A stretch of 64,000 bases of DNA from Symbiodinium natans (GCA_905221605.1 CAJNDS010002313.1:979105-1043104); one strand, 5' to 3'. Positions 44,633-55,893 are shown, counted from the first letter of the stretch. Numbers and translations are program-made. The notes: generated by a model not told the origin, from the sequence alone.

Positions 44633-44706
44633 AAAAGCCCCGGTCCTGGAGAGGCAGCCAGGACACAAATCGATCTGGTACCTCCAGACCCTGCAACGAC
44701 ATGCAG
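44633..44706 (+). CDS. exon with GC donor
   Basis: APVLERQPGHKSIWYLQTLQ then RHA; donor CAG|GCTTAG. The 5' boundary is not fixed. Confidence 0.55.
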
Positions 44707-45561
44707 GCTTAGGATTTTAGGGTTTAGGGTTTAGGGCTTAGGGCTTTAGGGTTAGAGGGTTAAGGGCTCGGGGTTTAGGATTGTTGATCATTCCTGTAGA
44801 CAAAAAATTGGTCCCTTGTTGGTGCCCCGATACCCTCAAGCCCTAAACCCTAGACCCTGAACCCCAGGCCCTCAATTCCAAAATCCCAGACTCTGCACTT
44901 GTTCAACCCCCACCCGCAAAGGCATTTCCTAAATAGGGTTCCCTTGATTTGCCCCAAAAAACACACATAGATGTATACATATATACATGTGTATATATAT
45001 ATATATACATACATTCTCCAAAACTCCGCGTAAAGAATTTCCCCTAGACCCTAAGCTCAAAAACACTCAACAGTCTGGGGTGTAACGATTTGTTGGGACC
45101 CGTTGCAGGGTTGTCTGCTCAAGGCTCGAAGACCTGGTCTCAGGCTCGGCTTTTTCGGTTTAGGGTTTAGGGTGGTTCAGGGTTTAGGGCTTACGTCTTA
45201 GTCTCCGGCTTTGGAGAGAAACCTTAAATCTTCAAACCTAAGCCCTAAACCCGAAACCCTAAATCTTTAACCCCAAACTTTGAGACGCGAGGCCCGAAGC
45301 CCTCGACTCCTAAACCTAGCCAAACTCTAACATCCCCAGATTTCCGAAGCGCCCTAAAACCCTAAACCTAAACCCTAAACCCCAAACCCTAAACACTTCG
45401 ACATAGGGAGGAAGCCGACGAGTCACCCTCTCAAACCTGTTTTGGACCCTACACCCTGAACCCGAAATCCTAAACCCTACACCCTAAACCCTAAACCCCA
45501 GAGTTTAGGGTTTATAGGGTTCAGGCTTTAGAGTTCAGGGCTTAGGGTGTAGGGTCTCAAT

Positions 45562-45625
45562 AGCTCGCGGAACTGGTTGTTGCCATAAGACCCCCTGTTG
45601 GGGCTTTCACCCTTTCATCGCTCCT
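45562..45625 (-). CDS. exon candidate
   Basis: GESPNRGSYGNNQFRELL in an otherwise noncoding stretch. Splice sites not certain. Confidence 0.4.
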
Positions 45626-45760
45626 AATTAAACCCTGAGCCCGTAACCCTAAACCCCCAAGGCCTCTTTCAAGGCGGGGTTTGGAGTTTGTGGATTGAGG
45701 GTTCAAGGGGCACCACCCATGCAGCAGAACCTAACCCAAACCCTATAAACCTAAACTTAC

Positions 45761-45848
45761 CGACAAACTGAAGGGGACAAAGAGCCCACAAAGAACCATG
45801 AGCCTTGCCAGCGAACTCGGGTAGGTAGGCGACGCACTCCGCCCAATC
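45761..45848 (-). CDS. exon, unknown protein
   Basis: Acceptor GGTTCTTTCTTCCAAG|G; DWAECVAYLPEFAGKAHGSL then WALCPLQFV; perfect donor GTAAGTTT. Confidence 0.75.
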
Positions 45849-46147
45849 CTTGGAAGAAAGAACCAAGTTTGCAAGGGTTGAAGCCCTATGCTGTTAACCT
45901 TGTCATCGGCCTAAAGCCCCCAAAACCCTAAACCCCGCTACCCCCTAAACCCCTAAACTTTGAAATATGAAGAGGCCCTGCATGACGTTTCGCAGCTCTA
46001 TACACCCTGCATACCCCCAAGACACTGCAGATTCGACACAGCCCAACACTACATAGGACACCAAGCAGCAACTTTCAAAGAAACCAGCGTTCTACTGTAT
46101 ATGACCTTTGAAGAATACTGAACCGTATTATGACAATTATGATTGTA

Positions 46148-46381
46148 CTATTGAACAGTATGTTGAATTGTACCATATTGCTCCATGACGAGGATAGCCG
46201 CTTTAAGGGATCTAGGAACGACGCGCAAGAATGCCCGCCAAGCTTCGTAAACCTCGCGCAGCTTTGCGCTGAGCTCGAATTTCCGATCCACACGTTGGCC
46301 TTCGCAGCAGAAAAGACAGCCTTCGGGTTGTTTGTAGGGTACCTCGACCTCGAATTCCGCAGTCACTTTTAGTGACTGCGC
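46148..46381 (-). CDS. terminal coding region, unknown protein
   Basis: Reads SLKVTAEFEVEVPYKQPEGC, LFCCEGQRVDRKFELSAKLR, EVYEAWRAFLRVVPRSLKAA, ILVMEQYG, stop 46148 or donor GTACAA near 46178. The frame stays open to 46555, where it enters a CT repeat; the upstream exon limit is unclear. No domain named. Confidence 0.55.
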   Translation of the reverse strand, partial: AQSLKVTAEFEVEVPYKQPEGCLFCCEGQRVDRKFELSAKLREVYEAWRAFLRVVPRSLKAAILVMEQYGTIQHTVQ

Positions 46382-47004
46382 ATCTATTTGCCCAATCGTA
46401 GATGCCCACCATGACAAGCTTGGGCATGCTTGGGTAATAAGGACTGTCAAGTGCTCTTTCAGCATCCCAGAGCTCCTTGCAGAACTTCGAACCTCAAACA
46501 CTCCTAATGGGAGGCCCCGCTCTCTCTCTCTCTCTCCATCTATGTCTATCTCCATAATATGCAGCTACACATGCAGCTGACTTTGCTGTACACAGGCACA
46601 TGTAAACGGCAAGAAGGTGCGGGGGGTGGCTGTAGCCTCCAGACTGGAACACAACAGCCTGGTTCAGATTTCACAGGCTTTAGCATCGGATCCTAGATGC
46701 TCTTGGTGCCAAAAGGTGTAGGCTTTTGCCTGTTGGTGCGCCTGCGCGTTTAAGGCTTCGGGTTCGGGTTTTACCCGTAGCCTTGCAACTTCGAAGACGG
46801 TGAAGGACACACTCAAATTGAGGCACAATTCCCTTCTCAAGAAGTACGCATGGACAGCTCTCGCAACGATCGTTGCTTTTGGGGGAGGACCAGAATGCTA
46901 GGATGACCCTCAGAAATCTTTGAAAAAAATGATTCCAGAATATGATCCTCTTAAACACTTAAACAGGGAATATGGAACATATCCCTTAAGGGCCTACCCA
47001 TCAT

Positions 47005-47097
47005 ATTTGGGGGGGGGGGGGGGGGGTACCCTTTTTGGGGGCCCCTTTAAAGGGGATTCGACTCTATTTGGGGTATATCCCTAGTTTGCGAAATGCA
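47005..47097. mobile_element. family B element, one end replaced by poly-G
   Basis: Carries TACCCTTTTTGGGGGCCCCT, AAAGGGGATTCGACTC and CTAGTTTGCGAAATGC. The left end abuts a 17-G run instead of the usual terminal sequence. Confidence 0.5.
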
Positions 47098-47179
47098 CAT
47101 CTAGCATATACGAGTACACGCCGGCCTCATGAACACTCAGGCGAACATCGCTGTGAGCTTTCGATTGACAAAGGCTTTA

Positions 47180-47440
47180 GGGCCCTTTAGGGTTTAGGGT
47201 TTAGGGTTTAGGGTTTAGGGTTTAGGGTTTAGGGTTTAGGGTTTAGGGTTTAGGGGGCCACAACTGTGGAAGATAGATCCCGACGCAGAAGCGCTGATCT
47301 ACAATAAGGGTACCAACAGAACCAGCTTTGCGAGAACTGCCCTAACCCTAAACCCTATAAACCCTAAACCCTAAACCCTAAACCCTAAACCCTAAACCCT
47401 AAACCCTAAACCCTAAACCCTATAAACCCTAAGCCCCTGC
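47180..47440. repeat. opposed telomere-like arrays
   Basis: TTTAGGG (47185-47255) then CCCTAAA (47340-47435), head-to-head around 80 bp of unique sequence. The 46560-48340 stretch holds these, arrays at 47810-47940 and elements of families B, H and J; no exon supported. Confidence 0.85.
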
Positions 47441-48067
47441 ATAGTTTGTTCTAGACTATACTCCCCTTAGAACCTTAATAAATATAATATTTTTAAAATC
47501 CTCTCGGGTTTTTGTAGAAACAAAACAAAAAATATTTCCCCAAGGGGGATATAGAGGAAGCTGCAGGGACTGGCGGAGCTCCGAGTCCAAGAAACTATAG
47601 GGTTTAGGGTTGAGGGTTTAGGGTTTAGGGTTTAGGGTTATATGACCCAAGGTTCCCTAACACTCCCCTGCTCCCAAGGCTCCCTTAGCCTTCTCTAAGG
47701 CTCCCTAGGCACCTACCCTCCCTGAACCCCCTCCCTTGAGAACCCTTACCTCAAAAGCCCGAAGAGTTCTGGGGCTTCCTGGCTTCAAGAACGCCCTTCT
47801 TTGGTTGGGGTTTAGGGTTTAGGGTTTAGGGTTTAGGGTTTAGGGTTTAGCGTTTAGGGTTTAGGGTTTAGGGTTTAGGGTTTAGGGTTTGGGGTTTGGG
47901 GTTTGGGGTTTAGGGTTTAGGGTTTAGGGTTTAGGGTTCGACAGCAAATCTCGAAGCCTGACATGGGGGGTTGGGTGGGGGGGGTAGTTGGGTTCTCGTA
48001 GAGTTGAGGCACGGGTTGAGGGTGAAAACCCTAGCCGCTGACTTTCTTGGCAGGCCACCATATCATA

Positions 48068-48155
48068 ATGAGGGCACCCTTTTCGGGGATTAGCTGCTTT
48101 GTAAGGGAGCCCATAACCAAAACAAAGGGTAAAAGGGTACCTCTGGGCTACCATG
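48068..48155. mobile_element. family J element
   Basis: Has GGGCACCCTTTTCGGGG, TTTGTAAGGGAGCCCATAAC and AAAAGGGTACCTCTGGGCTA in the family J order. Ends are approximate; no host exon resolved. Confidence 0.55.
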
Positions 48156-48348
48156 AACCCTAGAACCTTACAAACCCTTAAACAAAAAACCTCAACTAAC
48201 CCCCCCCCCGCCAAAAAAGGCCCTTATAAATTCTTAACAAAGCCTAGCCACTCACTTACTTAATCAGGGAACCCCCTAAAACCCTAAACCTAAACCCTAA
48301 ACCCTAAACCCTAACATAAAAGCTAACAAAAACAAAGGGCAGCACTTG

Positions 48349-48450
48349 TGGATGCGCCGGCCTGAAGGAAGGCGCACCGCCAAGCGAGCTGTAGCCTGTC
48401 TACTAGTCGCAGGAGATCTTGAAGGTCATGATACTACCCAGCCACGCTAG
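48349..48450 (+). CDS. terminal exon candidate
   Basis: WMRRPEGRRTAKRAVACLLV then AGDLEGHDTTQPR and TAG. An internal donor (GAAG|GTCATG) is possible. Confidence 0.5.
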   Translation, partial: WMRRPEGRRTAKRAVACLLVAGDLEGHDTTQPR

Positions 48451-48540
48451 AAGCCCTACACGTACATGGGGTTTAGGGTTTAGGGTTTAGGGTTTAGGGT
48501 TTAGGGTTTAGGGTTCCGCATCTGCAGTTCACGGTTCCAC

Positions 48541-48654
48541 CTCCAAGGACACTTCAAGCCAAAGATCCTCGGCCAACGGAATTCCTGAAGAAACGGCACC
48601 GCCCCTACAAACCCAATACTCAACCCTATACATAACCCTACAAGCTCAATAAAT
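48541..48654 (+). CDS. exon candidate, Ser/Thr/Gln-rich
   Basis: SKDTSSQRSSANGIPEETAP, PLQTQYSTLYITLQAQ, TAA. Low-complexity; could be noncoding. Confidence 0.35.
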
Positions 48655-48824
48655 ACCCGGTATATGTCCCTACACCACACACATGCACCAGCATTCGAGG
48701 ACTCCCCTGGCGGGTATAGAGGCTTCTCCCTACCTGTGTGTGGTTCATGGTCTGTTGTTCACGGTGGTTTTAGGGTTGACGTTTTGGCCTTGCAGGGTTT
48801 AGGCTTGCCCTCTGCCCTCCCTCG

Positions 48825-48863
<39 letters not shown>

Positions 48864-49289
48864 CCCTAAACCCTAAACCCTAAACCCTAAACCCCCCAAA
48901 ACCCTTGGAGTTCAGGGTTTAGGGTTGAGGCTCCGGGCTGCCCCTCTCCTCCCTGGGTTCAGGGTTTAGGGTCCATGGTTCGGGTTGAGGGTTTAGGGTT
49001 TAGGGTTTAGGGTTTAGGGTCCAGGGTCCATGGTTAAGTTAAGCTGCATATAAAGCCCAACCCCCCCAAAAAAAAAAAAAACAGTGGGGACCTACAACCA
49101 CAGACCTTAAACTTTACGCTAAACCCAGCCCTCGACTCTAAAGCCCTAAGCCCCTAAGCCCAAAACCCTCCAGGCCCTAAAAGCCCTAGAGGGTACCCTA
49201 AACCCTAAACCCGAAACCCCAAACCCGTAGGGTGTGGCCTCAGGCGAAGGGGTGGCCAGCGTGGTGGCCAGCCGCCGCCTCTTCTCCTG

Positions 49290-49560
49290 GAGTTTGAGGG
49301 TTTAGGCCTTGGGGTTTCGAGGTTTAGGGCTTAGGTTTAGGGGTTTCAGGGGTTTAGAGGGTTTAGAGAGTTTAGGGAGTTTAGAGGGTTTAGGGGTTTA
49401 GGGTTTAAGTGTAGGGGTTTAGAGGGTTCGGGTTCAAGTGTAGAGGGTCTAGGGGGTTAGGGTTTAGGAGTTTAGGGGTTCGGCACGGGATTTGGGGTTT
49501 AGGGGTTTAGGGTTTTAGGGGTTTAGGGTTCAGGGTTTAGAGGTTAGGGTTGGTTTTAAG
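49290..49560 (+). repeat. highly degenerate TTTAGGG/GTTTAGAG array
   Basis: Units vary (GTTTAGAGG, GTTTAGGAG, GTGTAGGGG). The 48900-50465 stretch is almost wholly such arrays, with short unique breaks and no supported exon. Confidence 0.8.
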
Positions 49561-50465
49561 CTTTATGCTGCACCCAATCAAAAGCCTGAAATGACTCCCA
49601 GACCCTGAAGCCTAAACCCTCAACCCTACACCCGAAACCCCAAACCCTAAACCCTAAACCCTAAACCCTACACCGTGGCGCAGGTCGCGCCTCGAGCTCT
49701 TGCGCCGCAGCCTGCAGCCTGGCATTGCTTTGGTAGTAAGGTTGAAGGTTTAGGGTTTAGGGTTTAGGGCTTAGGGGTTTAGGGCTTAGGATTTAGGGTT
49801 TAATAGGGTTTCGGGTGTAGGGTTTAGGGTGTATAGGCTTTCAGGGGATTCCTGAACTGAGGGCTTTGGGAGGCGGCAAGGTCTTGAGGGCTTTAGGGTT
49901 TTGGGGTTCGGGGGTTAGGGAGTCCCTAAACCCTGAACCCTAAACCCTAAACCCCAAACCCCAAACCCTAAGCCCAGCCTGGCTCTCTCCTCTTCCTCTT
50001 TTCGCCTCAATTCTTCGGCCTGTCGGGCATGGAGCGGGTGAGTGGATAAGGGTTTAGGGTTTAGGGTTTGGGGTTTAGGGTTCGGGGTTTTGGGTTTAGG
50101 GTTAGCGTTTAGGGTTTAGGCTGAGGGTGTGTAAGATTGAGGGTTGAGGCTTCAGGGTAAGGGCTTCAGGGTTTCAGGGTTTCAGGGCTTCAGGGCTTTA
50201 GGGCTTTCAGGTTTAGGGTCTATAGGGTGTGCAAGGTTAGGGGTTGACCTTAAACCATAAACCCTAAACCCTAAACCCTAAACCCTAAACCCTAAACCCT
50301 AAACCCACAGGTTTCGGGTTCAGGGTGCGAGGGCTTGGGGTCGAGGCCTTCTGGCTGAAAGGCTTCGTACGTAGGTTTCGCCCCAAGGCTCCCCGTCCCA
50401 TCTTGCGAAGGGTTTAGGGTTTAGGGTTTAGGGTTTAGGGTTTAGGGTTTAGGGTTTAGGGTGTC

Positions 50466-50576
50466 CCATGAAGCTCACAGCAAAACTGCAGTACATTCGG
50501 GTCTGCAGGTACAATGGGGTTTTCCAGGGGCAGGGATCAATCAGGCCTCTCAACTACCAGCTCCAAGAACTATAGC
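50466..50576 (+). CDS. short ORF or 5' exon
   Basis: ATG start MKLTAKLQYIRVCRYNGVFQ, GQGSIRPLNYQLQEL, TAG. A GTACAA donor after ...RVC would make it a first exon. Confidence 0.4.
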
Positions 50577-51818
50577 CCTAAACCCTAAACCCTAAACCCT
50601 AAACCCTAAACCCTAAACCCTAAACCCTAAACCCTAAACCCTAAACCCTAAACCCTAAACAGCCTACTCTACAGGAAGCCTCTTAGAGCTTTGGAAGGTT
50701 TACCATGCTTTTGGGGCGTCAGACCGTACACCCGAAAGCCTTCCGCAGACGCAGCCTTCCTGAGACACGAAGAACATAGAACACATTCCGAACAAGTGAG
50801 GCAGATTGTCCCTAAACCCTAAACCCCAAACCCCAAACCCTAAACCCTAAACCCCAAACCCTAAGCCCTGAACCCTAAACCCTAAACCCTGTCAAGATGA
50901 CTCTAAGTAGGGGCTACGGGCACCCGACAGATGAGACCGTTTTGTTCTCCGCCGCAGTTCTTGAGGTCAAAGGGGGCTCAACAGCCCGGCGCATGGGATG
51001 GGGGAGGGTTTGGGGTTTAGGGTTGGGATTGGGGGCGGAGGAGGGCAAGAATTCTGCCGGTTTGGGGCGGAGGGCCTAAGGCTTGCGGTCTAGGTTTTGA
51101 AAAGACTGTAGGGTTTCGGCTGGACCCTAAACCATAAACCCTTTAAACCTTAAACCCTTTTAAACCCTAAACTCTTTAAACCCTAAACCCTTTAACCCCT
51201 AAAGCCTTTAAACCCTCTAGCCTTTAAACTCTGAACCCCTTTAAACCCAGAAGCCTTTAAACCCGAACCCTAAACACCAAAACCCTAAGCCGTTTGTGTG
51301 GTCCGCCCTCAAGTCGGAGGGTCCAGTTGCGGAACCACGGGCCCCCGTCGTCGACTCGTAGCCAGGATGCTCCTGTCGGCCTGATAGTCCCCAATGTTTC
51401 GGGTTGAGGGTTTAGGGCTTGGGGTTTAGGGTTTAGGGTTTAGGGTTTAGGGTTTAGGGTTTAGGGTTTGAGCTTTGGGGTTTAGGGTTTAGGGTTAGGG
51501 TTGGGGTTTGCTATCGGGCGCGTATTGGGCATAACTTTGACCAGCTTGGTAGACGGGGCCTCTGCGACTTGAAGATGTGCGATTCCAGTCCAGTCGCGCC
51601 AGCATCTCTGGCGCGAGGTCGGTACAGCCCATGTGTGTCCCTAGGTTTAGGGTTTAGGTTTTAGGGTTTAGGGTTTAGGGTTTAGGGTTAGGGTTTAGGG
51701 TTTAGGGTTTAGGGTTTAGGGTTTAGGGTTTAGGGTTTAGGGTTTAGGGTTTAAGCCCCATGCTCAGCAATTTCTTGGCATTTGAAGATTGAAACGAAGA
51801 CTCCTAAGGAAGCTATTT

Positions 51819-51920
51819 GGGATGTTCCCCCTTATGCTAACACTCCTTCGTAGAAATTATCGTACCCCCCTATGAAAATCCCCAGTAAAAGGACTGCTAG
51901 TATAAGGGGGAAGCTATCCC
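51819..51920. mobile_element. family E element
   Basis: GGGATGTTCCCCCTTATGCT at the left, AGTATAAGGGGGAAGCTATC at the right. Directly followed by a family C copy at 51922. Confidence 0.7.
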
Positions 51921-51921
51921 T

Positions 51922-52020
51922 TAGGGTCCATATACCTGAATAGGGAATACTTGAGCCTTAAAGTACTTCCTATTTAGGAACTTTGGGGCCCAAGTATATC
52001 AGAATAAGGTACCCTTAGGG
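51922..52020. mobile_element. family C element
   Basis: Same interior as the copy at 20506 (AATACTTGAGCCTTAAAGTA, ACTTTGGGGCCCAAGTATAT). Ends AGGGTCCATATACC and GGTACCCTTAGGG have diverged. Confidence 0.65.
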
Positions 52021-52179
52021 TATTGTTAAAACCAAAAAAGACGGAGCACCTGGGAGTTGGTCACGCCAGGGGTGGAAGTCCGAGGCCAGCCCGATAGGTC
52101 GTTTTGCGTTCTTGCGGACGTTCTTCGAGAGTTTCAGCCGACAGGACATGCAAAACCCTGAGCCCTAAACCCTAAACCG

Positions 52180-52500
52180 CTAAGTCTTCGCATCCTCGTC
52201 CTCATCTGGCTTCGCCTCCTCGTCAAGGTGAGCATCTTCAGAGTCGCCGTGCCCGGCAAATTGCACGGCGAAGCCTCCCCAGTGAGCACTGGCGGATGCC
52301 AGCAGGGCAGGGCCCTTGGGCCTGTAGGGATTTTTCACGTTCAAAATTTAAGGTTTTTTTAACGTTAGAAACCCTAAATTTTGGTTATTGTTTGAAGGTT
52401 TAAAAATCCCTGAAAAGGGCCTGTTAAGGTTTAAAAATCCTAAATTGGGCCTGGAATTCTTGTAGGGCCAGAAAGGTCGGGCTTTCTCCTTCGGCACGTC
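52180..52500 (-). CDS. 3' end of unknown protein with acidic tail, 2 exons
   Basis: Exon 52460-52500 (DVPKEKARPFWPY) follows acceptor CGCCCTCGCAG|G. Exon 52180-52321 is terminal: PKGPALLASASAHWGGFAVQ, then an acidic tail (DAHLDEEAKPDEDEDAKT) and TAG. The junction is in phase across a 138-bp GA-AG intron. Acidic C-termini occur in many nuclear and chaperone proteins, but nothing here names the family. Confidence 0.75.
52322..52459 (-). mobile_element. intron made of a TTTAAAAATCC-type element
   Basis: AT-rich 138-bp insertion with repeated TTTAAAAATCC and CCTTAAATTTT blocks in both orientations. It is flanked by a duplicated CCCTACA on the coding strand. GA donor and AG|G acceptor. It differs from families A to K. 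Confidence 0.65.
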
Positions 52501-52639
52501 CTGCGAGGGCGGGCGCTGAAGATGGCCTCAGTCGGCTAACTGGAAAGCCCTGACAGTGATAGACCACACCCTGAACCTAGAGGCGTAGCCATTCCACCAC
52601 GAAAATTCAAGAACATCAAGTTCATAGGAATCCAAGAAA

Positions 52640-52800
52640 AAACACGTCACTAAACCCTATAAACCCTATAAACCCTATAAACCCTACCCCCTATAAACCC
52701 TATAACCCTATAACCCGAGAACCCTATAACCTTATAACCCTATAACCCTATAAACCCTAAACCCTAAACCCTAAACCCTAAACCCTAAACCCTAAACCCT
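52640..52800 (-). repeat. CCCTATAAA then CCCTAAA array
   Basis: Nonamer-like CCCTATAAA units grade into perfect CCCTAAA, suggesting mutation and re-amplification. Confidence 0.8.
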
Positions 52801-52813
52801 ATCAATCCGAAAC

Positions 52814-52893
52814 CCGGAGGCCCAGCGGCTTGGATCGAAACTGAAGGCCCCCCAGGGCGCCATTCCTCCACTCTCCATGGCCTCCTCGGAGAC
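52814..52893 (-). CDS. exon, unknown protein
   Basis: Acceptor TGTGAACCCCAG|G; VSEEAMESGGMAPWGAFSFD then PSRWAS; donor GTTTCG. Strong composition. Confidence 0.75.
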
Positions 52894-53384
52894 CTGGGGT
52901 TCACAATATTCGTAGGGGTTAGGGTTTAGGGTTTAGGGTTTAGGGCTTTAGGGTTTAGGGTTTAGGGTTTAGGGTTTAGGGTTTAGGGTTTAGGGTTTTA
53001 GGGTTTTAGGGTTCCGAAAGGGTTCATAGGGTGCATAATGGAGTTCACAATAGGGCTCATGGGGTTCATGGGCTTCATGGGGTTCATAGGGCTCATCGGG
53101 TTTCGGGTTTAAGGCGTTTGAAAGGATGAAAAAGGCTTGTAGAGCCCAGGAGGCTTAGGGGTGCGGTGCTTTCGGATACTGCAGAGTTGCCCTCAACCCT
53201 ACACCCAAAACCCTAAACCAAACCCTAAACCATAAACCCCCAACCCTAAACCATAAGCCCCCAACCCTAAACCCTCCACCCTAAACCCTAAACCCTAAAC
53301 CCTAAAGCCTAACGAGGCTTTTGTAGGCTTGGAGGGTTCGGGGTCTTCAGGCGCGTTGCAGGGATCTAGCGTTCAACCACTTGG

Positions 53385-53502
53385 TTCTTCGTGGGAATGA
53401 GGGAATGAGAGACCCTAGAAAATCTGTTAAAGGATCTATTTTGGGGGGGATATAGTTGACATAATGTACCGCATTCCCTCATTCCCTACTAAGAACCAGG
53501 CG
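53385..53502. mobile_element. family I inverted-repeat element
   Basis: Near-perfect terminal inverted repeat: TTGGTTCTTCGTGGGAATGA (continuing GGGAATG) against CATTCCCTCATTCCCTACTA (continuing AGAACCA). About 115 bp; single copy seen here. Confidence 0.65.
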
Positions 53503-53880
53503 ATCACAGTTTAGGGCATAAGGGTCCGGGCTGAAGGAGGTAGGATTTGGTGAATGGGGCCCCCAATGCTTCTAACAGATGGTGGTCCCCTACCTGCCTG
53601 AAGGGTCCATGCACCTACAAAGATGTACTTGGGAGTATATAGGTAAGGGTTCTGGGGGTGTCAAATCCTGGGGTCTTGAGGGCCCAAGAGCCTTAGGGCC
53701 AAACGTGTCCCAAACAACGGCAGATGGTCCGTATCAAAACCAGCGATTCTCTCATGGTACTTGCGGCAGTTCTCGGAACTACCACCCTGTTTTGGGGCAC
53801 CCTAAACATACGCCCCGGTGGTCTCGTCGGATCTCCCGAAACCCTACACCCTAAACCCAAGTTAGAGATCTGCCCTGGTG

Positions 53881-54203
53881 CTTTTCAGGGAGGGGCGGCT
53901 TAGGGAACGTCGATCTTCCCACTGCATTTGGATCCTATTGGTGGTGGCTCTTAAGGCCTTCAGAAGGGTTTAGGGTTTAGGGTTTAGTGTTAGGCGTTAG
54001 GGTTTAGGGTTTAGGGTTTAGCTTTGGTGGTGGCTCTTCAGGCCTTCAGCTGCAAAGCAGCAAATGCCAGCTGAACTTTCAAAACAAAAAATCACAGCCA
54101 GTAGCCCCAAATGGGTTAAGCACTCGAAGATTGCATGGGAGCATCGTGTAGCCTTGCGGTCCACCCTCAACCCCACAAAAACACACACCCAACGATTGGG
54201 CAT
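53881..54203. other. exon region split by a telomeric array with duplicated flank
   Basis: The array at 53964-54023 lies between two copies of TTGGTGGTGGCTCTTAAGGC+CTTCAG (53938-53963 and 54024-54049, one mismatch). With one copy and the array removed, the plus strand reads VDLPTAFGSYWWW into SAAKQQMPAELSKQKITASS to a stop at 54203. The minus strand also has long open frames, so the coding strand is unresolved. Confidence 0.5.
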
Positions 54204-54374
54204 ATAGGGGTGACCGAGTCTGAGTGCTAGGGTTTAGGGTTTATATAGGGCTTAGGGTTAAGGGTTTTCCTCAGGACGTTGTACTGCAGGAGCTCGCTAC
54301 TTGATCATCAGGAAGGAAGGAAAGGGCGCAGAGTCCGCGGTTTAGGGCTTAGGGGGCTTCATGGGGGGTTCAAG

Positions 54375-54482
54375 AGGGGCATGTAACCCAGGGGTTCCCA
54401 ATGCTCCCTATTTCTCCTGAAGGCCCCCTAAGCTTCGCTAAGGCTTCCTAGGTACCATGAACTCCCCTCCCTTAAGAACCCT
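54375..54482. mobile_element. family H element
   Basis: CCCAGGGGTTCCCAATGCTC, AAGCTTCGCTAAGGCTTCCT and CCCTCCCTTAAGAACCCT. Relatives at 47650-47752 and 33481-33600, where inverted ends GTTCTTAAGGGAAGGGGG and CCCTCCCTTAAGAAC are clear. Confidence 0.5.
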
Positions 54483-55000
54483 GTAAATAGGGCTTGGGAT
54501 TTAGGGGTAGAACCCCGAAACACTAATCTAAGGTAAGCCGTACGATGCCGACAGAAACCTGTCGAGCAAGCGGCCCTGTAGTGAAACCCCATGCCCTTGC
54601 GCAAGCCCCCAAGAGCCTCTGCTTCAGATGCAACTTTGCGTATCTCCTGTGAGCGTGCGGGAAGCAAGCTGACATGCAATGTGGTGACACAACTCCAAAC
54701 CCCCAAATTCCACACTCTTAGGGCGTGAGTAAAAATTGCGGGCAATTCAGGGGCCTGCTTGTAAAGCTTTCCTTGAGCCCACACGTAACATAAAGCATGC
54801 CACGAAACAGAGCAAGAATGCACGCATCGACGTGCAACACTCAGGAAGACAGGGCAATGACACACCCACATTCCTGAAATCCTGAAAGGCTGAAATCGCT
54901 TCCGCTCTAAACTCCAAAACGTACTCAAAAAACCCTTAGAAAAAATGAACAAAATCCGGAAAAAAAGAACAACTAAAGCCCTAAAACCTAAAAGCCTCAA
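54428..55000 (-). CDS. 190-codon open frame, doubtful
   Basis: The second longest frame. Its 3' part runs through a family H element and its 5' part through Phe/Leu-rich sequence. A middle stretch (YKQAPELPAIFTHALRVWNL; LLPARSQEIRKVASEAEALG) looks coding and may be one exon. No domain recognised. Confidence 0.35.
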   Translation of the reverse strand: MRLLGFRALVVLFFRILFIFSKGFLSTFWSLERKRFQPFRISGMWVCHCPVFLSVARRCVHSCSVSWHALCYVWAQGKLYKQAPELPAIFTHALRVWNLGVWSCVTTLHVSLLPARSQEIRKVASEAEALGGLRKGMGFHYRAACSTGFCRHRTAYLRLVFRGSTPKSQALFTGFLREGSSWYLGSLSEA

Positions 55001-55208
55001 ACCGTAAAGCCCTAAACCCTCAAACCCTACAAACTCTAAAATCCCTAGTAGAGCCCTAAAGCCCTAACACCCTCAAAGCCCGAAACCCGAATACCTGAAC
55101 CCCTGAGTTGAAGCCCTCAAGCCCCGAAAAGGGTTTAGGGTTTAGGGTTTAGGGTTTAGGGTTTAGGGTTTAGGGTTTAGGGTTTAGGGTTTAGGGTTTG
55201 GGCTTTAG

Positions 55209-55297
55209 GCCTCGAGGACTTCCTGTCGAAGATCTCCCTGAATTCGGTTGCTGCTCGCCTGGGCAGACATGGGGACATGAGGGTGCTGGGCGTCTAG
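55209..55297 (+). CDS. terminal exon, unknown protein
   Basis: Acceptor CTTTAG|G, telomere-like; LEDFLSKISLNSVAARLGRH then GDMRVLGV and TAG. Confidence 0.7.
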
Positions 55298-55685
55298 GGG
55301 GTTTATAGGGCTTATACCCTACAGACCCGAAGTAACCCTAAACAAAGGGTTCCAGAGTTTAGGATTTAAGGGTTTAGAGACAGGAAGTCCAAAAACGAGA
55401 GCCCGCACACCCGGCAAAATGCCCCCTCGTCCGACCTAACAGCCCCCGGCCTTTTACCCCCCCGCCCTCCACATCCAGACCACACATACAAATCAAAAAA
55501 GCCTAAACCTCTACACCAAAAACCAAACCCCTGTCCTGAACCCCTAAACCCCAGAACCCCTAGTACCTTAGCTTGCACCCCAAAACAAAACGAACCACTA
55601 CTTGTATGTCCCCTAACCCCTAAACCCTAAACCCTAAACCCTAGACCCTAAACCCTAAACACCAAGCTGCCAAGATGAATAGCTC

Positions 55686-55893
55686 GTTTTCCTGGCTACC
55701 AAGTTGTCTGAGATTCTGACAAAATGGAAGGAAGCTGGAAGTTCAATGCCCATCGCTTCAGGGCTTATGGTCTACAGGGTTCAGGGATGTTCTGAAAAGC
55801 CTCAACGGGTGAAAGTTTGCCGGAGTCTGGGATTGCTGGCCCTAAGCCCTATCTCCAGCTTTGAAAAGACCCTGTTGTATTCTATGACAATAT
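55686..55893 (+). CDS. exon candidate
   Basis: VFLATKLSEILTKWKEAGSS, MPIASGLMVYRVQGCSEKPQ and on to TGA. It probably ends earlier, near VYR. Confidence 0.45.
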
